Positions 1 through 8,284 are shown, numbered from the stretch's first letter. The stretch is DNA of 21,216 bases from Casp-actino8 sp040381935 (GCA_040381935.1 JBEIGJ010000022.1:1-21216); one strand, 5' to 3'. Program-made: numbers and translations. Notes: generated by a model from the letters alone, not told the origin.

Positions 1-90
1 CAACAGCGCCTCTCCCACGGCCACGTGACCATTCTGGCAAGTGATATGCAACGGAGTATACTTCGTGTCGGCCTGCGCACTAAGAAGTGG
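1..90 (-). CDS. Partial ankyrin-repeat coding fragment running off the left edge
   Basis: Read on the minus strand with codons on 1-3, 4-6 and so on, this stretch is open and gives a peptide containing TPLHITCQNGHVAVGEALL preceded by LLSAQAD. This is the ankyrin pattern of a TPLH turn, a GH-x-x-V helix, an LL end and a (G)AD beta-hairpin. The frame is +1 relative to the smc frame next to it, and smc hits its TAG stop at 80-82 inside this stretch. No convincing start codon or ribosome-binding site lies at the junction. Ankyrin repeats have no known place in SMC proteins, so this is either sequence from another replicon joined by misassembly or a real breakpoint. Only one repeat is visible, and the spacing between AD and TPLH is shorter than usual. 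Confidence 0.5.
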
Positions 91-2422
91 CCCGAGCCTC
101 GCCGCGGGCTCGCGCCGCCTCAGCTTCGGCTTCTTCTTCGCTTTCCAGCGCCGGCATGAGGTGCTCAAGTTCGGCAACTCGAGCATGCAAACGATCCAAA
201 CGCTCGTTGAGCTCTTCAAGAGTGGGCGCGAGACTTTCGATCTCATTGGCTGTCTCACGACGCTCACCCTGAACACGAGCGAGCGCCTCTGAAGCAGCAG
301 TGAAAGCAGCGTCATTGGCATCCAACTTGCGCTGAACTTCGGCCTCACGGGTTCGTGCTGCTTCGCGGATCGATCCAGCCTGATTGACGGTTTCCGTACT
401 GCGTTCAACATCGGATAACGCAGTTTCAACACCACGCAGGGCATCTTCGAGTGCTGCCGCCGTAGCACCGCCACCAGCAACACCAATTCGCCAGCCAGTA
501 GTGGAGAACCGATCGCCGTCAGCGGTTACCGCCACCAAACGGGGATCGGCCAAGACCGAATCGACTGCGGTAGTCCAATCGAGTACGCGTACGGCATTGG
601 TCAACAGCAGATCCAACAAATTCGAAACATCGGACCGATCAGAGCGCACATGATCGCGGATGCGCTGACTTCCAGATGGAATCAAACTGGCTACGACCAC
701 ATCGACCCGGGCGCCCAGCGCAATAACCGCGCCCGATGATGCCGATTCCCGCAGACGCCGCAAAGCCGTGCGGGCAATCTGTGCATCTTCGACGATGACT
801 GCCACCAGCGCCTCACCAAGTGCAGCCTCAACAGCTGCCTCCCACCCTTCGTCGATGACGATCAAATCGAGCAGGGTTCCAATGACTCCGTTCACATCAC
901 GCAAATGTTCAGCACCGGCGCGCGAGCGGGCGCTATCGAGGGCCAACTGCAGGGCTTCGGCCCGGGCCTGCCAACGAGCCAAATCGGCATTGGCCGCTGC
1001 CTGCATGGTGACGGCTTGGTCGTAACTCGCTTCGGCTTCCATCCGCTTGGCTTCGGCGTCGGTCACCTCGGTGACCAGCGGTAGTTCTATCTTCTGGGCG
1101 CCTTCGCATTCCTCGCGCCAGCGATCGGCATCCTGTCCGAGACGCTCCAGTCGGTCCTGTAAGGAACTTGACCGGGACTGATGGCGACGCAACTCGGATT
1201 CGGCTCCTTCGACCGAGGCCCGCAACGATCGCAATTCGCCGCGTACTTCTGCTGCCGCGCTGGCGGCAGACGTGGAAGGAGAAATCTGATCAAAGAGTGT
1301 GACCGCTTTACTTCGTTCGCCTTCGAACACTGCTTCGTCGTGGGCAAGTTCAACCAGCTCGGGCTCGAGTCGTTTGCCCTTTTCCTCGACATCTTCCAAT
1401 TCGTTGCGCAGTTGAGCGGCGTCCGCTTCCAGACTGGCCACGACTCCCGCATCCATCAAATAGCCCCGGTCGCGCTCATAGGAACGGCGTCGCTCCACCA
1501 AAAGCATCGAGATACCACGAGCACGCTCGCGTAATTGCTCGACGCGCATCAGTTCATCGCTGAGTCCGCTATCACCACGCGCTGAAAGCTCGGCTTCGGT
1601 GGCCATGATCGCAGTGTCGAGTTCACTTAGTGTTCGGCGTACCTCGTCTTCACGACGAGATCCATCGGCACGTGTGTCAGCTAAGGCTCCAAGTCGACTC
1701 CGAAATGAAGAAATCTCTCGGCCAGCCAAGAACAAACGCAAAGCATTCAGCTCGGCCACCAAGTCCCCATGACGACGAGCGGCATCTGCTTGTCGCTCGA
1801 GAGGCCGCAATTGGCGACGCACCTCGCGCAACAGATCTTGGACCCGCAAAAGCGAACCTTCCGTGGCCTCGAGTCGGCGCTCCGACTTTTCCTTCCGCTT
1901 GCGGAACTTGAGAACACCCGCCGCTTCTTCGATGATGGATCGACGATCTTCAGGACGCGCATTCAAGACCGCATCGATCTGTCCCTGACTGACGATGACG
2001 TGCTGCTGTCGACCAACGCCGGCGTCGGAGAGCAGTTCTTGAACATCCAATAAACGACAGGCCACGCCGTTGATGGCGTACTCACTTTCACCGGTGCGGA
2101 ACAACGTGCGGCTCACACTCACTTCGGAAACATCAAGGGGCAGAAGCTTTGCCGAATTGTCCAAGGTGAGGGTGACCTCGGCTCGACCCAAGGCTGGCCG
2201 CTTGGCGGTACCAGCGAAAATGACATCGTCCATCTTTTGGGAACGCACTGCACTGGGAGCCTGCGCGCCAAGAACCCAGGCGATGGCATCGACCACATTG
2301 GACTTACCTGAACCATTAGGACCAACCACGACGGTGACCCCAGGTTCGAGGTCCATGACAGTGGTGTCAGCGAAGGACTTGAATCCTTTGAGAGTGAGCG
2401 ATTTCAGGAACACGGCAGCCAC
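80..2422 (-). CDS. smc: SMC chromosome-segregation ATPase, N-terminal two-thirds only
   Basis: SMC forms the V-shaped ATPase dimer of condensin, which works with ScpA/ScpB to extrude loops and resolve chromosomes. The protein starts with the N-terminal ABC half (FLKSLTLKGFKSFADTT; Walker A GPNGSGKS at about residues 34-41; Q-loop near VSQGQID). A long coiled coil follows, then the hinge (about 510-650, beginning DVNGVIGTLLDLI). It then re-enters coiled coil and ends at residue 780 in a short Ala/Glu/Arg tract. Full-length SMC is about 1150-1200 residues, so the return coiled coil, ABC signature and Walker B half are missing. As written it cannot complete an ATP site. The start is GTG at 2422 or, matching family N-termini better, GTG at 2413. 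It is last in the cluster, about 42 bp after mutM. The truncation coincides with the ankyrin-like fragment and is probably an assembly artefact. Confidence 0.93.
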   Translation of the reverse strand: MAAVFLKSLTLKGFKSFADTTVMDLEPGVTVVVGPNGSGKSNVVDAIAWVLGAQAPSAVRSQKMDDVIFAGTAKRPALGRAEVTLTLDNSAKLLPLDVSEVSVSRTLFRTGESEYAINGVACRLLDVQELLSDAGVGRQQHVIVSQGQIDAVLNARPEDRRSIIEEAAGVLKFRKRKEKSERRLEATEGSLLRVQDLLREVRRQLRPLERQADAARRHGDLVAELNALRLFLAGREISSFRSRLGALADTRADGSRREDEVRRTLSELDTAIMATEAELSARGDSGLSDELMRVEQLRERARGISMLLVERRRSYERDRGYLMDAGVVASLEADAAQLRNELEDVEEKGKRLEPELVELAHDEAVFEGERSKAVTLFDQISPSTSAASAAAEVRGELRSLRASVEGAESELRRHQSRSSSLQDRLERLGQDADRWREECEGAQKIELPLVTEVTDAEAKRMEAEASYDQAVTMQAAANADLARWQARAEALQLALDSARSRAGAEHLRDVNGVIGTLLDLIVIDEGWEAAVEAALGEALVAVIVEDAQIARTALRRLRESASSGAVIALGARVDVVVASLIPSGSQRIRDHVRSDRSDVSNLLDLLLTNAVRVLDWTTAVDSVLADPRLVAVTADGDRFSTTGWRIGVAGGGATAAALEDALRGVETALSDVERSTETVNQAGSIREAARTREAEVQRKLDANDAAFTAASEALARVQGERRETANEIESLAPTLEELNERLDRLHARVAELEHLMPALESEEEAEAEAARARGEARATS

Positions 2423-2464
2423 CGACCCTAGTTCATCGAAGCGGCTCGGAGCCTGGCTGCCCGC

Positions 2465-3316
2465 TTATCGCTGGCAGACCCGACACCAACTGGTGGTCCG
2501 ACCAGCCAAACGGGCGCTGACCACCTGGGCCCGACCACACGTCAAGCACCGCTTTCCGGCCCGCCCATAGACGCGATGGCGGCTCTGAAACTCTCCCGGG
2601 CGGCCATCCACCCCCACGTATTGAGCGTCGCCAAGGGTCGATCCCCCTGAATCGATGGCCTCGGCCAAAACGTCGTGTAGCGCCCGATGGAGGCGGGCCA
2701 ACTGCCCGCGTTGGACCCGAGAAGCGGGACGCCACGGACTGATCCCCGCTCGATGCAGGATCTCATCGCCGTAGATATTGCCGATTCCTGCAATGACTCC
2801 CTGGTCGAGCAGAACCGTCTTCAACGGACGCTGCGTTCGAGCCAAGGCCCGCCCGAGATCGACACGACTCAGTCCATCCACCACCGGATCCGGCCCCAGC
2901 CGGTCCAATTCCGGCAGACGTTCAACCAGGTCTTCAGCCGCGCAGGCCACCACCTCACCGAAAGTTCGGGGATCCACGAAACGAAACTCCTCGACTGGAC
3001 GGTCCTCGCGGGCAGCCAAGGTCAGAACCACATGGGAATGCCGAGGACGGGAGCGTTCGACCGGATGGATCAACACCTGACCACTCATCCGCAGATGCAC
3101 CATGAACAGCCCCCCAGAGTCCAAGGAAAAGATCAGATATTTTCCGCGACGACCGACATCGGTGATCATCGATCCCTGCAAGGCATCGATGAGATCGCCA
3201 CGCGATGTGCGGCGTACGACTCGGTCATGGTTCACTTCGACCCGCTCGATACTGCGATCGATAACTACTCCCATCAAACCGCGACGGACGGTTTCAACTT
3301 CTGGTAGTTCAGGCAC
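2465..3316 (-). CDS. mutM: Formamidopyrimidine-DNA glycosylase (Fpg/MutM)
   Basis: This bifunctional glycosylase/AP lyase excises 8-oxoguanine and FaPy lesions in base-excision repair. The GTG at 3316 is chosen because it puts the catalytic proline at position 2 and Glu at 3 in the canonical PELPEVETVRRGL start; the frame is open further upstream, but those residues have no family match. Lys59 (GRRGKY) is the conserved DNA-binding lysine and GIGNIYGDEIL is the helix-two-turn-helix region. The C-terminal zinc finger has Cys257, Cys260, Cys278 and Cys281, with Arg273 in the hairpin. At 283 residues it is of normal length. The start overlaps the rnc stop by 8 bp (GTGCCTGA), which suggests translational coupling. 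Confidence 0.96.
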   Translation of the reverse strand: MPELPEVETVRRGLMGVVIDRSIERVEVNHDRVVRRTSRGDLIDALQGSMITDVGRRGKYLIFSLDSGGLFMVHLRMSGQVLIHPVERSRPRHSHVVLTLAAREDRPVEEFRFVDPRTFGEVVACAAEDLVERLPELDRLGPDPVVDGLSRVDLGRALARTQRPLKTVLLDQGVIAGIGNIYGDEILHRAGISPWRPASRVQRGQLARLHRALHDVLAEAIDSGGSTLGDAQYVGVDGRPGEFQSRHRVYGRAGKRCLTCGRAQVVSARLAGRTTSWCRVCQR

Positions 3317-4094
3317 GGCCGATTTCGATACCTCGGCTGGCCAAGACCGTAAGAGCGGCGGTGGAGGCAGCCTGGGCGGCCCCTTTTTTCGTACGACCGG
3401 CGGCGGTACCGATCGACTCACCATTGACCACCACGTGAGCAGTGAAAACCGGTTCGTGGGCCGCTCCCGCAGCGGTGATCTCGACGAGTGGAGGTCGCGC
3501 GAATTCGCGCACGCAAATGCGAATCAAGTGACTACGAGCGTCGAAATCATCGAGATGATCGACTTGGCTCATCATCCGCTGTTGCATCACATGGGTCACG
3601 AAAGCACGGGCCACATTGGCTCCACCGTCCAGATACAAAGCTCCAATAAACGCTTCGAAAGCGTCAGCGAGAATGGAGTCCTTCTCTCGACCCCCAGCAG
3701 AATCCTCCCCTAGACCCAGCAGGATCCATTGGCCGAGTTCTATATCTCGAGCCGTCTGGGCCAAGGTCTCGGTGTTGACCAACGATTTTCGCAGGTCCGT
3801 GAGGTCCCCCTCACTCAGATCCGGATGCGACCGATAGATCAAATCGGTGATCACCCATTGCAATATGGCATCACCCAGGAACTCGAGGCGTTCGTTACTG
3901 GGGACCGCCCCATGCTCTGCGCACCATGATCGGTGCGCCATCGATCGATCCAAGATTTCGCGGTCGACAAAGACATGGCCAGCTGCCTGAGACGTCCAGG
4001 TGTCGAGTGCGACCGATCGTCCCGTCCCCGCAACTGCCCTTTTGCCGCGCCGCAAACGGGAGCGCCATCGTTCGCGAGTGGCGTTCACCGCCAC
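3309..4094 (-). CDS. rnc: Ribonuclease III
   Basis: RNase III cuts double-stranded RNA, notably the stems of the rRNA precursor. The signature NERLEFLGDA lies at residues 67-76 and carries the first metal-binding acidic residues; the second acidic set is in DAFEAFIGALYLDGG. A C-terminal double-stranded RNA-binding domain (about 187-255) ends with the basic TKKGAAQAAS helix. At 261 residues it is slightly longer than usual because of a basic N-terminal extension of about 25 residues (ERWRSRLRRGKR). Two GTG starts are possible, 4094 and 4088; the AGGA 8 bases before 4088 favours the latter. It begins 4 bp or so after acpP and overlaps mutM at its end. Confidence 0.96.
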   Translation of the reverse strand: MAVNATRERWRSRLRRGKRAVAGTGRSVALDTWTSQAAGHVFVDREILDRSMAHRSWCAEHGAVPSNERLEFLGDAILQWVITDLIYRSHPDLSEGDLTDLRKSLVNTETLAQTARDIELGQWILLGLGEDSAGGREKDSILADAFEAFIGALYLDGGANVARAFVTHVMQQRMMSQVDHLDDFDARSHLIRICVREFARPPLVEITAAGAAHEPVFTAHVVVNGESIGTAAGRTKKGAAQAASTAALTVLASRGIEIGRA

Positions 4095-4098
4095 CGTC

Positions 4099-4407
4099 CT
4101 ACTCTTTCGAACCCTGGGATGTGACGTGGGCGTAGACGAAGTCCACCGCGTCCCGAACTGTCTTGAGATCGGCCAAGTCTTCGTCCTCGATCCGGAAACC
4201 CACAGTCCGCTCGCTTAATTCCTCTTCGAGTGCATCAACGAGTTCGACCAAGGCCAAGGAGTCGGCGTTCAGGTCATCCTTGAACGACTGTCCCTCCGAG
4301 ATGTTCTCGGGATCGATCTCCAAGATGTCGACCAATTGATCGCGCACAATCGCAAAGATCGCCGGCCGATCCAAGGGTCCATCTACAACATGAGTCTCAG
4401 CAGGCAA
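4099..4407 (-). CDS. acpP: Acyl carrier protein
   Basis: The protein carries acyl chains on a phosphopantetheine arm for fatty-acid and phospholipid synthesis. The attachment motif is in DLNADSLALVELVDALEEEL; the serine is residue 50 from the TTG start at 4407. I chose TTG because a near-perfect Shine-Dalgarno (GAGGAGG, plus positions 4413-4419) lies five bases upstream, and that site would be inside the gene if the upstream in-frame GTG at 4425 were used. At 102 residues it is longer than E. coli ACP (about 78), with extra residues before helix 1 and a loop around RTVGFRIEDEDL. It sits between plsX and rnc, the usual phospholipid cluster. Confidence 0.93.
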   Translation of the reverse strand: MPAETHVVDGPLDRPAIFAIVRDQLVDILEIDPENISEGQSFKDDLNADSLALVELVDALEEELSERTVGFRIEDEDLADLKTVRDAVDFVYAHVTSQGSKE

Positions 4408-4412
4408 GGTGC

Positions 4413-4419
4413 CCTCCTC
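4413..4419 (-). promoter_or_regulatory. Strong ribosome-binding site deciding the acpP start
   Basis: The minus strand reads GAGGAGG here, five bases before a TTG codon at 4405-4407. The upstream GTG at 4425 would place this purine run inside the coding sequence, so the site supports initiation at TTG. No comparable site precedes the GTG. Confidence 0.65.
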
Positions 4420-4493
4420 TTTCACTGACTTCGCCGATGATAACTGCTCCGAGCCCGCAGATTTCGTCGCTCGTTGCTGGTGCTCTTTGGCCC

Positions 4494-5462
4494 TTACTGA
4501 GTGTTGACGGCCAGACGAATTTCCTCGATGATCTTGCTCTCGGCCATGTCAGCGGCCACTTTGATGCCATTGACCATGGCCCGCGCCGAGGACGAGCCGT
4601 GGGAGATGATGCAAACTCCCTCGACGCCAAGAAGGATCGCTCCGCCAGTACTTTCAGGATCGACCGAGTCGTAGAGCGGCAAAAGGGAGGGCAACAAGGC
4701 ATCAGCATGCACTTTGTACTCATCCTTGGACGCAAAAGCGGCCATCAAGGCACGGATCAGAGTTTTCATGCCGCCCTCCAAAGTCTTCAGGACCACATTG
4801 CCCGTAAAGCCATCGGTGACTACGACATCGACATCTTCCGACATGACATCGCGGCCTTCGACGTTGCCGATGAAATTCAAGCCAGTCGCAGCCGAGAGCA
4901 GCTCAAAGGCCTCTTTTCGCAGGGCATCACCTTTGCCAGGCTCTTCGCCAATCGACAACAAACCCACGCGCGGCTGCTCGATGCTGTACCGATGGCGGGC
5001 ATAGACCGATCCCATCTGAGCAAATTGCACCAACCAATCGGCCTGCACATCGGTATTGGCACCAGCATCGAGAAGAACTGTCGGCTGACCTCCGGGAACG
5101 GGAATCGGCGTGGCAATTGCCGGACGATTGACCCCTTTGATCCGCCCCATCCGCAATAACGCCGAGGCCATAGTGGCCCCGGTGTTTCCCGCCGAAATCA
5201 TGGCCGAGGCCCGGCCGTCACGCACCGCTTCTGCCGCCCGCACCAAAGTCGAGTCCTTTTTGCGCCGCACTCCGTAAGCCGGATCTTCATCCATCCCGAT
5301 GACTTCGCTGGCCTCGATCAGGGGCAAGCCGTCCCGACCCGGTAAATCTGCCGGACCCACCAGAATCACGGGAATACCCAGACGCGAGGCCTCAAGGGCA
5401 CCTTGGACTATTTGGTCGGGGGAATGATCTCCCCCCATGGCATCAACAGCGATGGGAAGCAT
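4494..5462 (-). CDS. plsX: Phosphate acyltransferase PlsX
   Basis: PlsX makes acyl-phosphate from acyl-ACP and phosphate, the first step of phosphatidic acid synthesis by the PlsX/PlsY route. The N-terminus LPIAVDAMGGDHSP is the family hallmark, followed by SAGNTGATMASALLRMGRI, LLDAGANTDVQADWLVQFA and VVTDGFTGNVVLKTLEGG. At 322 residues it is full length. The ATG at 5462 fits the family start, although I see no strong Shine-Dalgarno. It lies between rpmF and acpP, as in many bacteria, which ties membrane synthesis to ribosomal protein expression. No fabH or fabD follows, so the rest of fatty-acid synthesis is elsewhere. Confidence 0.96.
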   Translation of the reverse strand: MLPIAVDAMGGDHSPDQIVQGALEASRLGIPVILVGPADLPGRDGLPLIEASEVIGMDEDPAYGVRRKKDSTLVRAAEAVRDGRASAMISAGNTGATMASALLRMGRIKGVNRPAIATPIPVPGGQPTVLLDAGANTDVQADWLVQFAQMGSVYARHRYSIEQPRVGLLSIGEEPGKGDALRKEAFELLSAATGLNFIGNVEGRDVMSEDVDVVVTDGFTGNVVLKTLEGGMKTLIRALMAAFASKDEYKVHADALLPSLLPLYDSVDPESTGGAILLGVEGVCIISHGSSSARAMVNGIKVAADMAESKIIEEIRLAVNTQ

Positions 5463-5552
5463 GAGCAGTGTTTAGCGCATGACAATGGTGCGACAGAGAG
5501 CCAGCGTCTGCACCATGACGGGTCGATACGGGCAAGTCGAGACGCCGAGCGA

Positions 5553-5732
5553 TTATTCGACTTCGATTGCAACGCGGTTCTTGTACCAACCACATGCCTT
5601 GCACACCGTGTGCGGAAGTTTCGCCGAGCCACAGCGAGGACAAAGGCTGCGCGACGGTGCGGCCAACTTCCACGCTCCAGCCATGTGGCTGCGGCCCTTC
5701 ATTTTGGATTTCTTTTTCTTGGGTACAGCCAC
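5553..5732 (-). CDS. rpmF: Ribosomal protein bL32
   Basis: This is a 59-residue protein of the large ribosomal subunit. The GTG at 5732 gives the canonical start MAVPKKKKSKMKGRSH; a purine-rich GAGGAGAAGG lies just upstream, and residues further upstream in the frame match nothing. It carries two CxxC pairs (CPRCG and CKACG), so it is the zinc-binding form of L32. Its position between a DUF177 gene and plsX is the classical yceD-rpmF-plsX arrangement. The 130 bp upstream (5733-5863) holds nothing else I recognise. Confidence 0.95.
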   Translation of the reverse strand: MAVPKKKKSKMKGRSHMAGAWKLAAPSRSLCPRCGSAKLPHTVCKACGWYKNRVAIEVE

Positions 5733-5863
5733 GGCGACCTTCTCCTCGTAACAGCCATTGGAGGATAGCGGTAGTCGGACCAGGCTCCACACCGGAGTTC
5801 TCATTCCGTTCGCGACCGCCTGGCGCTATGAAAGCCCGTCCGCTCTCTCCCACCACGCTGTGC

Positions 5864-6430
5864 TCACTCTGGCAAGTCGTTGCGCAGACCCTCCAAAGCC
5901 GCCCACCGGGGATCTATGGCCTCAGCCACACAGTCACAGGTGGTCACATTCAGATCAACACCGCAGTGGGGACAAAGTCCAGCGCAATCCGGCCGACACA
6001 CCGGGGCATCGGGAATCTCCAAAAGCACGGTTTCGCGCACCATGGGCACCAGATCGATTTGATCCCCGACGATGGGAAACGCTTCGGGGTCAGTGACGTG
6101 TACCTGATACAGCTCATGAACATCCACGTCGATGAACCCTGCCAGAGGGCTCAGACATCGCCGACACTCGCCCTGAAAAGGGGCGCGAATTGAGCCATTA
6201 ACCACGATCCCGTCCGACAAACTCTCAGCAACCAGGTCGACGACAATTGTTGATCCCGGCACGATCGTCGAGTTGGCGCCCCCGACCAGCCCAGCAGTTC
6301 TTTGATCGCTCGAGGCCGGGTCGTCCCGACCGTGAACGATCATGGCTGAATCCGCCTCCAGGGACAGGTGTTTGACCGATCCAGGACGGCGCAGCAACTC
6401 GAGCGCGTTGATCAACAGGGGGTTTTTCAC
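5864..6430 (-). CDS. DUF177 (YceD-family) protein
   Basis: This 188-residue DUF177 protein belongs to the family found directly before rpmF across bacteria and linked in the literature to 23S rRNA accumulation and ribosome assembly. Family features visible are the central GECRRCLSPL segment, the acidic ELYQV region, and the C-terminal cysteine cluster CRPDCAGLCPHCGVDLN with a trailing CDC, which probably binds zinc. The N-terminal half (NALELLRRPGSVKHL) is typical of actinobacterial members. The GTG start at 6430 has no obvious ribosome-binding site, so a start a few codons downstream is possible. It precedes rpmF in the same direction, consistent with co-transcription. Confidence 0.9.
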   Translation of the reverse strand: MKNPLLINALELLRRPGSVKHLSLEADSAMIVHGRDDPASSDQRTAGLVGGANSTIVPGSTIVVDLVAESLSDGIVVNGSIRAPFQGECRRCLSPLAGFIDVDVHELYQVHVTDPEAFPIVGDQIDLVPMVRETVLLEIPDAPVCRPDCAGLCPHCGVDLNVTTCDCVAEAIDPRWAALEGLRNDLPE

Positions 6431-6497
6431 AGACGTATTTCTAGCGGATCACCGAGCCGATGGAACTCCCCTGGTCCGGCGGAGCTGGGGTGGCGGA

Positions 6498-7160
6498 TCA
6501 GCGCGAAGAGGTGTTGTCCTGGTCGAAGAAGATGGCTTCGGAATCGTCGGCAGCCTCTTCGTAACCATGTCCCAACTCATAAGAACGGAGATCGCCATCG
6601 ACAGTTCCCCGTCGGTCGCCCCCCGGCCCCTCAATTTCGTTGGCTCGCTCACCGATCGACAAACGACGGCGGCCGGTCGCCACAGTCTTGGCCAACTTGT
6701 CGAGAAGGATTTCAAAACTCGCTAGCCGTTGATCGAGGAAATCCTCGGTCTCGTGCTTGAGACGACGGGATTCGTCCTCGGCTGCTTCAACGATCTGACG
6801 GGCGCGGGCTTCAGCGGCGCGTACCACCTCGGACCGTTGCACAAATCTTTCGGCCTGCACCTTGGCGGCTTCGATGACTTCATCAGCTTCGCGACGCGTG
6901 CGATGGATGAATTCTTCTCTTTCCTTCAGCATCCACCGGGCTTGACGAAGTTCATCGGGTAAACGATGCAGAGCCTCCTCCAAAAGCTCGATGATCTCAT
7001 CGCGGTCAATGCGCGGCGTCGACGACAGCGGCATATTCGGTGCCGTGGCGATGATGTCGATGGCTCGCCGAAGAAGAACACCAGAGTCACCAATTTGATC
7101 ATCGGTACGCCGGTCATAAGAACCGGTGTCGTCGTCGTAATCGTCGTATTGATTGGTCAT
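6498..7160 (-). CDS. sepIVA: SepIVA-like DivIVA-domain coiled-coil septation protein
   Basis: This 220-residue, mostly helical protein matches from memory the mycobacterial SepIVA (Rv2927c), a DivIVA-like septation factor that in mycobacteria also sits in the smc-rnc neighbourhood. Shared segments are a short N-terminal region around RDEIIELLEEALHRLPDELRQA (about 52-74), coiled coil rich in A-E-R, a SEVVRAAEARARQIVEAA segment, and FLDQRLASFEILLDKL followed by VATGRRRL. The coiled coil is shorter than in M. tuberculosis. Both tails differ: an Asp/Tyr-rich N-terminus (DDYDDDTGSYD) and an acidic C-terminus. ATG at 7160 overlaps the coaD stop by 4 bp (ATGA), implying coupled translation. No membrane segment is visible. 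Confidence 0.8.
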   Translation of the reverse strand: MTNQYDDYDDDTGSYDRRTDDQIGDSGVLLRRAIDIIATAPNMPLSSTPRIDRDEIIELLEEALHRLPDELRQARWMLKEREEFIHRTRREADEVIEAAKVQAERFVQRSEVVRAAEARARQIVEAAEDESRRLKHETEDFLDQRLASFEILLDKLAKTVATGRRRLSIGERANEIEGPGGDRRGTVDGDLRSYELGHGYEEAADDSEAIFFDQDNTSSR

Positions 7161-7690
7161 GAGTTTTTCGCCGAACCATAGGAATGGGGCTTCCCAAAGA
7201 TACCCGCCAGGGCCGCGCTGACAGGTTCAGGAACCATGGTGGACACATCCCCACCGTATTGGGCTATTTCACGAATGAACCGGCTGCTGATGAAAGCATG
7301 ATCCGATCGACACGGTAAGTACACGCTCCGAACTCCGGACACGGCGAAGTTGGTATGAGCCATTTGCTGCTCCACATCGAAATCAGCGGCATTACGCAGA
7401 CCTTTCACCATGAAATCCGCCTTTTCCGCTCGAGCCGCATCGATGGCAAGACCGGGGTGTGCTTCCACCCGCACGGTAGGTAAATGCGCGACACACTCTC
7501 GAGCCAATGTCACCCGATGTCCCAGGTCGATGAGACCGCTGGGCTTTCCCGGATTGTGCATCACCGCCAAAATCACTGAACCGAATAACTCCACCGCTTG
7601 TTGGACAATGTCCAAGTGCCCCAAGTGAAAGGGATCGAAACTGCCCGGATAGAGGGCGGTCAGGGAGCGATTGGCGTTCATATTCGGCAT
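7157..7690 (-). CDS. coaD: Phosphopantetheine adenylyltransferase
   Basis: CoaD transfers AMP from ATP to 4'-phosphopantetheine, the penultimate step of coenzyme A synthesis. The nucleotidyltransferase motif ALYPGSFDPFHLGHLDIV is clear, with the second motif ISSRFIREIA and the following GGDVSTMVPEPV. The frame is open further upstream to 7735, but the ATG at 7690 or the one three codons later (7681) gives a normal length of about 175 residues and avoids overlap with rsmD. The rsmD-coaD pair is widely conserved. It supplies the cofactor ultimately loaded on the ACP encoded downstream. Confidence 0.96.
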   Translation of the reverse strand: MPNMNANRSLTALYPGSFDPFHLGHLDIVQQAVELFGSVILAVMHNPGKPSGLIDLGHRVTLARECVAHLPTVRVEAHPGLAIDAARAEKADFMVKGLRNAADFDVEQQMAHTNFAVSGVRSVYLPCRSDHAFISSRFIREIAQYGGDVSTMVPEPVSAALAGIFGKPHSYGSAKNS

Positions 7691-7703
7691 AACCGTACCG
7701 GTT

Positions 7704-8252
7704 TCAGGTAGCCAACCTTTGGACCACCTGGCCAAAGAACGTCACCCAGGTTCGTCCATAACGCTTCTCACGCCAGACTTCCCACCCGGGATAGGCCTCC
7801 AGAGCCTCCCCGCTCTCAGCCACCACCAGACCGGTTTCATCCATCACCGTGGCCAAGACATCCATCAGTTCGCCCCATTGAGCGAATTCATACGGGGGAT
7901 CGACTAAGGCCACATCCACCGCTCCCAGATGAGCAACTCGGGCCACCACATCGCCACCCACCACCGTGGCTCGATCCTCGAGACCCAACGCCGAAAGGTT
8001 GCGACGAATGACGGCCAATGCCGCTCGATCGCGTTCCACGAAAATGCAATGCTCCGCTCCCCGAGACAAAGCCTCGATACCAAGAGCCCCGCTACCAGCG
8101 AAAAGATCCGCCACGTGAGCCCCTTCCAGCACTCCGAGGCTGGTCAACGCGTTGAAGATCGCCTCGCGCGTCCGGTCGGTCGTCGGCCGAGTGGTGTGGC
8201 CCTCGGGAGCCAGAAGAGGTCGACCTCGAAGAGAACCCGCAACAACGCGCAC
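7704..8252 (-). CDS. rsmD: 16S rRNA (guanine(966)-N2)-methyltransferase RsmD
   Basis: RsmD methylates G966 of 16S rRNA using S-adenosylmethionine. The N-terminus VRVVAGSLRGRPLLAPEG, the SAM-binding DLFAGSGALGIEALSRGA and the catalytic motif DPPYEF are all visible. The GTG at 8252 is preferred because the family begins with M-R-V/I-I/V-A-G; an in-frame GTG at 8279 would add nine residues. The gene is the first of the left minus-strand cluster and faces the plus-strand zinc-ribbon gene across about 32 bp. Promoters for both genes must therefore be packed into, or overlap, this short divergent gap. Confidence 0.95.
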   Translation of the reverse strand: MRVVAGSLRGRPLLAPEGHTTRPTTDRTREAIFNALTSLGVLEGAHVADLFAGSGALGIEALSRGAEHCIFVERDRAALAVIRRNLSALGLEDRATVVGGDVVARVAHLGAVDVALVDPPYEFAQWGELMDVLATVMDETGLVVAESGEALEAYPGWEVWREKRYGRTWVTFFGQVVQRLAT

Positions 8253-8284
8253 GCTCTCAGCGTAGAGGGCGATGCCCACGCGCC

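Noticed and set aside
80..2422. A naturally short SMC-like protein (RecF, RecN or MksB type)
   Set aside because: The hinge is a true SMC hinge and the protein ends in the second coiled coil; RecF has no hinge, and all these families retain a Walker B half.
3317..3424. N-terminal extension of mutM upstream of the GTG at 3316
   Set aside because: Fpg chemistry needs Pro as the first residue after Met removal, and the extra residues are Pro/Arg-rich sequence lying inside rnc.
4437..5159. A 240-codon plus-strand open frame opposite plsX
   Set aside because: PlsX motifs are intact on the other strand; the antisense product resembles nothing.
6431..6497. Two GCGGATC copies in the gap between sepIVA and the DUF177 gene
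   Set aside because: Only 7 bp long and one copy overlaps the sepIVA stop; too short to separate from chance.
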